DNA from: Sphingobacterium gobiense
GTDB lineage: Bacteria > Bacteroidota > Bacteroidia > Sphingobacteriales > Sphingobacteriaceae
Assembly: GCF_002980575.1 (NCBI RefSeq)
Contig: NZ_PVBS01000002.1
Span: 1-64,000 of the forward strand
Length of the DNA: 64,000 bases
Direction of reading: 5' to 3'
The notes under the pieces were generated by a model. The model saw nothing but the letters and a program-made list of their open reading frames with translations, did no database searches and was not told where the DNA came from. Below are positions 61,835 through 64,000 of the stretch, piece after piece. Positions within the stretch are counted from its first letter, which is position 1. Each line of letters begins with the position of its first letter. Position numbers and translations under genes: made by a program.

Positions 61835-63202
61835 TTAGATTCCGTCCCACGAGCGGTTCACCATCTGTTTCCATACATCTTGCATCCGCTTGTAGTAATG
61901 TCGCTGCGGTTTATACAGCTCAACTGCACGCCGCTGCGCAGCCTCTGCTTCTGCGTAAAAACCGACTTGATATAGCAATTTTGCGAGGATGTAGTGCGAT
62001 TGTCCGCGATCTGGGAGCAACGCAATGGATTTACGCATCCAACGGATGCCGTCGAATAATGTCTCCGGATCATCTTTCCCATAGCTCAGTAGTTGATTCG
62101 CCCCATAATTTAAACGATCCACCTGGACTTTTACGTACCGTGGTCGCTGCTTATCCAACCAGTTCTGGAAACGTAGATTTTCGAGGCTGTCCAAAACGAA
62201 TCCTCTTCTCGCAATAGGCACATTTTTGTTGTTGGCGTAGTCCAATTTCGCTAAGGAATCCTGGTCTAGGCGATAGAAATAAGTGTTGTAATAATTCCGT
62301 GCGTAGGAGCAGTACAGCACGGTATCCCGAGAAAACTGCAAATACTTCATCGGATAATAGCTTCGAGCCATATTACCCCGTAGATGATGTGACTGCCAAG
62401 TATTCGCAACGCGGTTTCCTAAGTTTTGGGCCAAAGCAAAGTTCTTTTTATCCAATGCCTCCCGAAAGGTTTGACGCTGTATGCGTCCGTTTATCTCTTT
62501 GCGCGTGGGGAGGGGCAAGGTCGCGTACAGACTATCCACCATCTTGCGGTTGGTATAAGCTAATTGATAAGTCGGGCTATCATATGACGGTCCGCAACGC
62601 AACAGAAATACCACCGTTTCAAAATTATTCAATTCCTGCACCGTAAGCCCGGAGAGATAATCATTCAATACCTGCTGATTGGTATACTGATCAAAAATAT
62701 AGTATTGTTTCAGTAACTTCCGTAACAACGATTGGTTGCGGAAGCCTTTTTTATATTGCTGTATTAGCTTTCCCATCGTCTCACCTGCCGCAATGGTTTT
62801 TGCAGAGTCAATCAGTTTCAGCAAGGTATCTTCCTGTTTGATTTGCTTGTTATAGCGCAATAGCGGATAGCCATCTTTATCGGTAAAGAGATATATAGGC
62901 GTGGGGAGATGATACGTCTTCGATAGGGGATGGTTGAAATCATCTTGTGCAACCCGTACTATGCCCGAAACGAAAGCCTCCCGGAGGAAATCTTTCGTTT
63001 TCTTTGATACCGTTAAACGATCATAGGGAGAAAACTGCGCGCTACGCTGATGCACCACAAAGAACATAAGCTTATCTTGTTCCTTCGCTTTCGCCAATAA
63101 GCTTTCATAGCTGATATGCGTTGAAAAATCGGATTGCGCTATTGCTGGGAAGACAGCAAACTGAATTAGAAAGAATACGATAAAGACTCTACAATCAACC
63201 AT
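61835..63202 (-). CDS. Secreted thioredoxin-fold protein lacking the CxxC motif
   Basis: 455 residues, signal peptide ending AIAQS. Residues 30-130 resemble a thioredoxin-like domain (KEQDKLMFFVVHQRSAQFSPYDR, then the cis-Pro segment LPTPIYLFTDKDGYPL), but the redox cysteines are absent. The rest is helical with a TPR-like end (ALLPDRGQSHYILAKLLYQV). It converges on the TonB-like gene (10-base gap). Function unknown; not an oxidoreductase by motif. Confidence 0.65.
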   Translation of the reverse strand: MVDCRVFIVFFLIQFAVFPAIAQSDFSTHISYESLLAKAKEQDKLMFFVVHQRSAQFSPYDRLTVSKKTKDFLREAFVSGIVRVAQDDFNHPLSKTYHLPTPIYLFTDKDGYPLLRYNKQIKQEDTLLKLIDSAKTIAAGETMGKLIQQYKKGFRNQSLLRKLLKQYYIFDQYTNQQVLNDYLSGLTVQELNNFETVVFLLRCGPSYDSPTYQLAYTNRKMVDSLYATLPLPTRKEINGRIQRQTFREALDKKNFALAQNLGNRVANTWQSHHLRGNMARSYYPMKYLQFSRDTVLYCSYARNYYNTYFYRLDQDSLAKLDYANNKNVPIARRGFVLDSLENLRFQNWLDKQRPRYVKVQVDRLNYGANQLLSYGKDDPETLFDGIRWMRKSIALLPDRGQSHYILAKLLYQVGFYAEAEAAQRRAVELYKPQRHYYKRMQDVWKQMVNRSWDGI

Positions 63203-63242
63203 ATATTAATAAGCTTAGTTATACTTATAAAGATAACTAATC

Positions 63243-64000
63243 CTACCGATCCAGCAGTACACTCGTCATAATAAAAGGTCCAATGGCTTTAGGGTCATTA
63301 TCGCGGATCGGCTCGGAAATATAGTACGCAAAGCTTCCATCCCGATAGTTCTTTTCACCGCCCAATCCGGCCACCGAACAACAATCGGTGATCGATAAAG
63401 AGCCGTCTGCTTCTGTCTTGACGAACCGTTTTAAATACTGATCATATGCCTGTTCTCCTTTTTTTAAATACCCCTCATCCAAATAGCCTTTTTGCGCGCC
63501 TTTGATCCACGTATAAATAAACATAATGGAGCCCGTTGATTCCAGATAATTTCCTTCTCGCCCTCCTAAATCGGTGACTTGATACCACATTCCCGTTTCC
63601 GGATCTCTGAAATTATCGATCGAGGCGGATAATTCCTGTAGGATGTTAATAATGGCTGGCCGATCTTTATGATCTTCTGGTAAAAAATCCAAAACGTCCA
63701 CAATAGCCATCATATACCAGCCTATACTACGCGACCAAAAATGAGGGGATAAACCCGTTTCCGGATCTGCCCAACGCTGTTGCTTGCTTTCGTCCCAACC
63801 ATGAAAATACAGGCCTGTTTTAGAGTCATACAAATATTTCCGAACGTCCACAATCTGTAGAGCGACATCATCAAATAACGCTTCTTCGTTATTTTCTTTT
63901 GCATATTGCGCCAAAAAAGGTCCGGCCATATATAACCCATCCAGCCATACTTGATGCGGATAGACTTTTTTATGCCAAAAGCTTCCATCCTCTGTACGAG
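63243..64000 (-). CDS. GH105 family hydrolase (copy 2), N-terminal part outside window
   Basis: The reading frame continues through the right edge: codons before the Met at 63929 read RTEDGSFWHKKVYPHQVW, so the gene is cut by the window and not short. About 252 residues are visible. The catalytic Asp motif WLDGLYMAGPF, SIGWYMMAIVDVLD and EGNYLESTGSIMFIY are present. It is strongly similar to the N-terminal domain of the enzyme at 31469 but stops at the barrel end (FIMTSVLLDR), without the DUF4350-like domain. Removes unsaturated uronate from lyase products. Confidence 0.93.
   Translation of the reverse strand, partial: RTEDGSFWHKKVYPHQVWLDGLYMAGPFLAQYAKENNEEALFDDVALQIVDVRKYLYDSKTGLYFHGWDESKQQRWADPETGLSPHFWSRSIGWYMMAIVDVLDFLPEDHKDRPAIINILQELSASIDNFRDPETGMWYQVTDLGGREGNYLESTGSIMFIYTWIKGAQKGYLDEGYLKKGEQAYDQYLKRFVKTEADGSLSITDCCSVAGLGGEKNYRDGSFAYYISEPIRDNDPKAIGPFIMTSVLLDR

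Overview
The window is chromosomal DNA of a member of the Bacteroidota, most likely family Sphingobacteriaceae (genus not resolved). The signs are Bacteroidota promoters (TTG, about 20 bp, TAnnTTTG), almost no Shine-Dalgarno sites, a SusC/SusD pair, a hybrid two-component regulator (HTCS), an M56/BlaI pair and the tiny basic MPSGKKRKRHK protein typical of this phylum. Nearly all DNA is coding.

Left part (1-20.8 kb), housekeeping and stress. The left edge looks like the promoter and leader of an rRNA operon running out of the window. Next come blaI and an M56 sensor peptidase with a 23-residue repeat tail, a TRIC-type channel protein, def, an orphan phage-like protein, a Gfo/Idh/MocA oxidoreductase coupled to miaA, rng, the basic mini-protein, a TPR protein, HU, an AlkB/Ada-type alkylation repair pair, a seven-gene TetR-TolC-HlyD-ABC-ABC-permease-permease efflux operon with two identical palindromic operators, tRNA-Lys(CTT) and an MFS transporter.

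Right part (20.85-64 kb), a large pectin utilisation locus. On the minus strand, 38.0 to 20.9 kb, one co-directional run encodes a CE12-like esterase, an LgoD-like dehydrogenase, CE8 pectinesterase, GH28, GH105 and PL10 enzymes, then uxaB-uxaA-uxaC-eda-exuT-gapN and a LacI-family regulator. On the plus strand a GH43-CE8-CE12-HTCS operon is followed by susC-susD-lipoprotein, a terminator, and CE8-GH28-GH95. A PL1 pectate lyase, a TonB-like protein, a thioredoxin-fold protein and a partial second GH105 close the window. Together these de-esterify and cut homogalacturonan and rhamnogalacturonan, import oligomers through SusCD, and carry galacturonate through tagaturonate, altronate and KDG/KDPG to pyruvate and glyceraldehyde 3-phosphate. 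KDG kinase and KduI/KduD are not in the window.

Regulation can be read from the sequence. A LacI-type palindrome (arms GCAAwCGTT/AACGwTTGC) recurs before the CE8 gene, before GH28 (half degenerate) and in the divergent SGNH/GH43-HTCS promoter. A different signal, two 15-bp direct repeats 21 bp apart ending exactly 20 bp before a TAnnTTTG box, occurs before susC and before the distant PL1 gene and is the best candidate HTCS site. A LacI-over-HTCS cascade is the most interesting inference. The intergenic DNA at 58.68-58.98 kb is an unexplained mosaic of perfect palindromes bounded by identical 13-bp ends, like a MITE.
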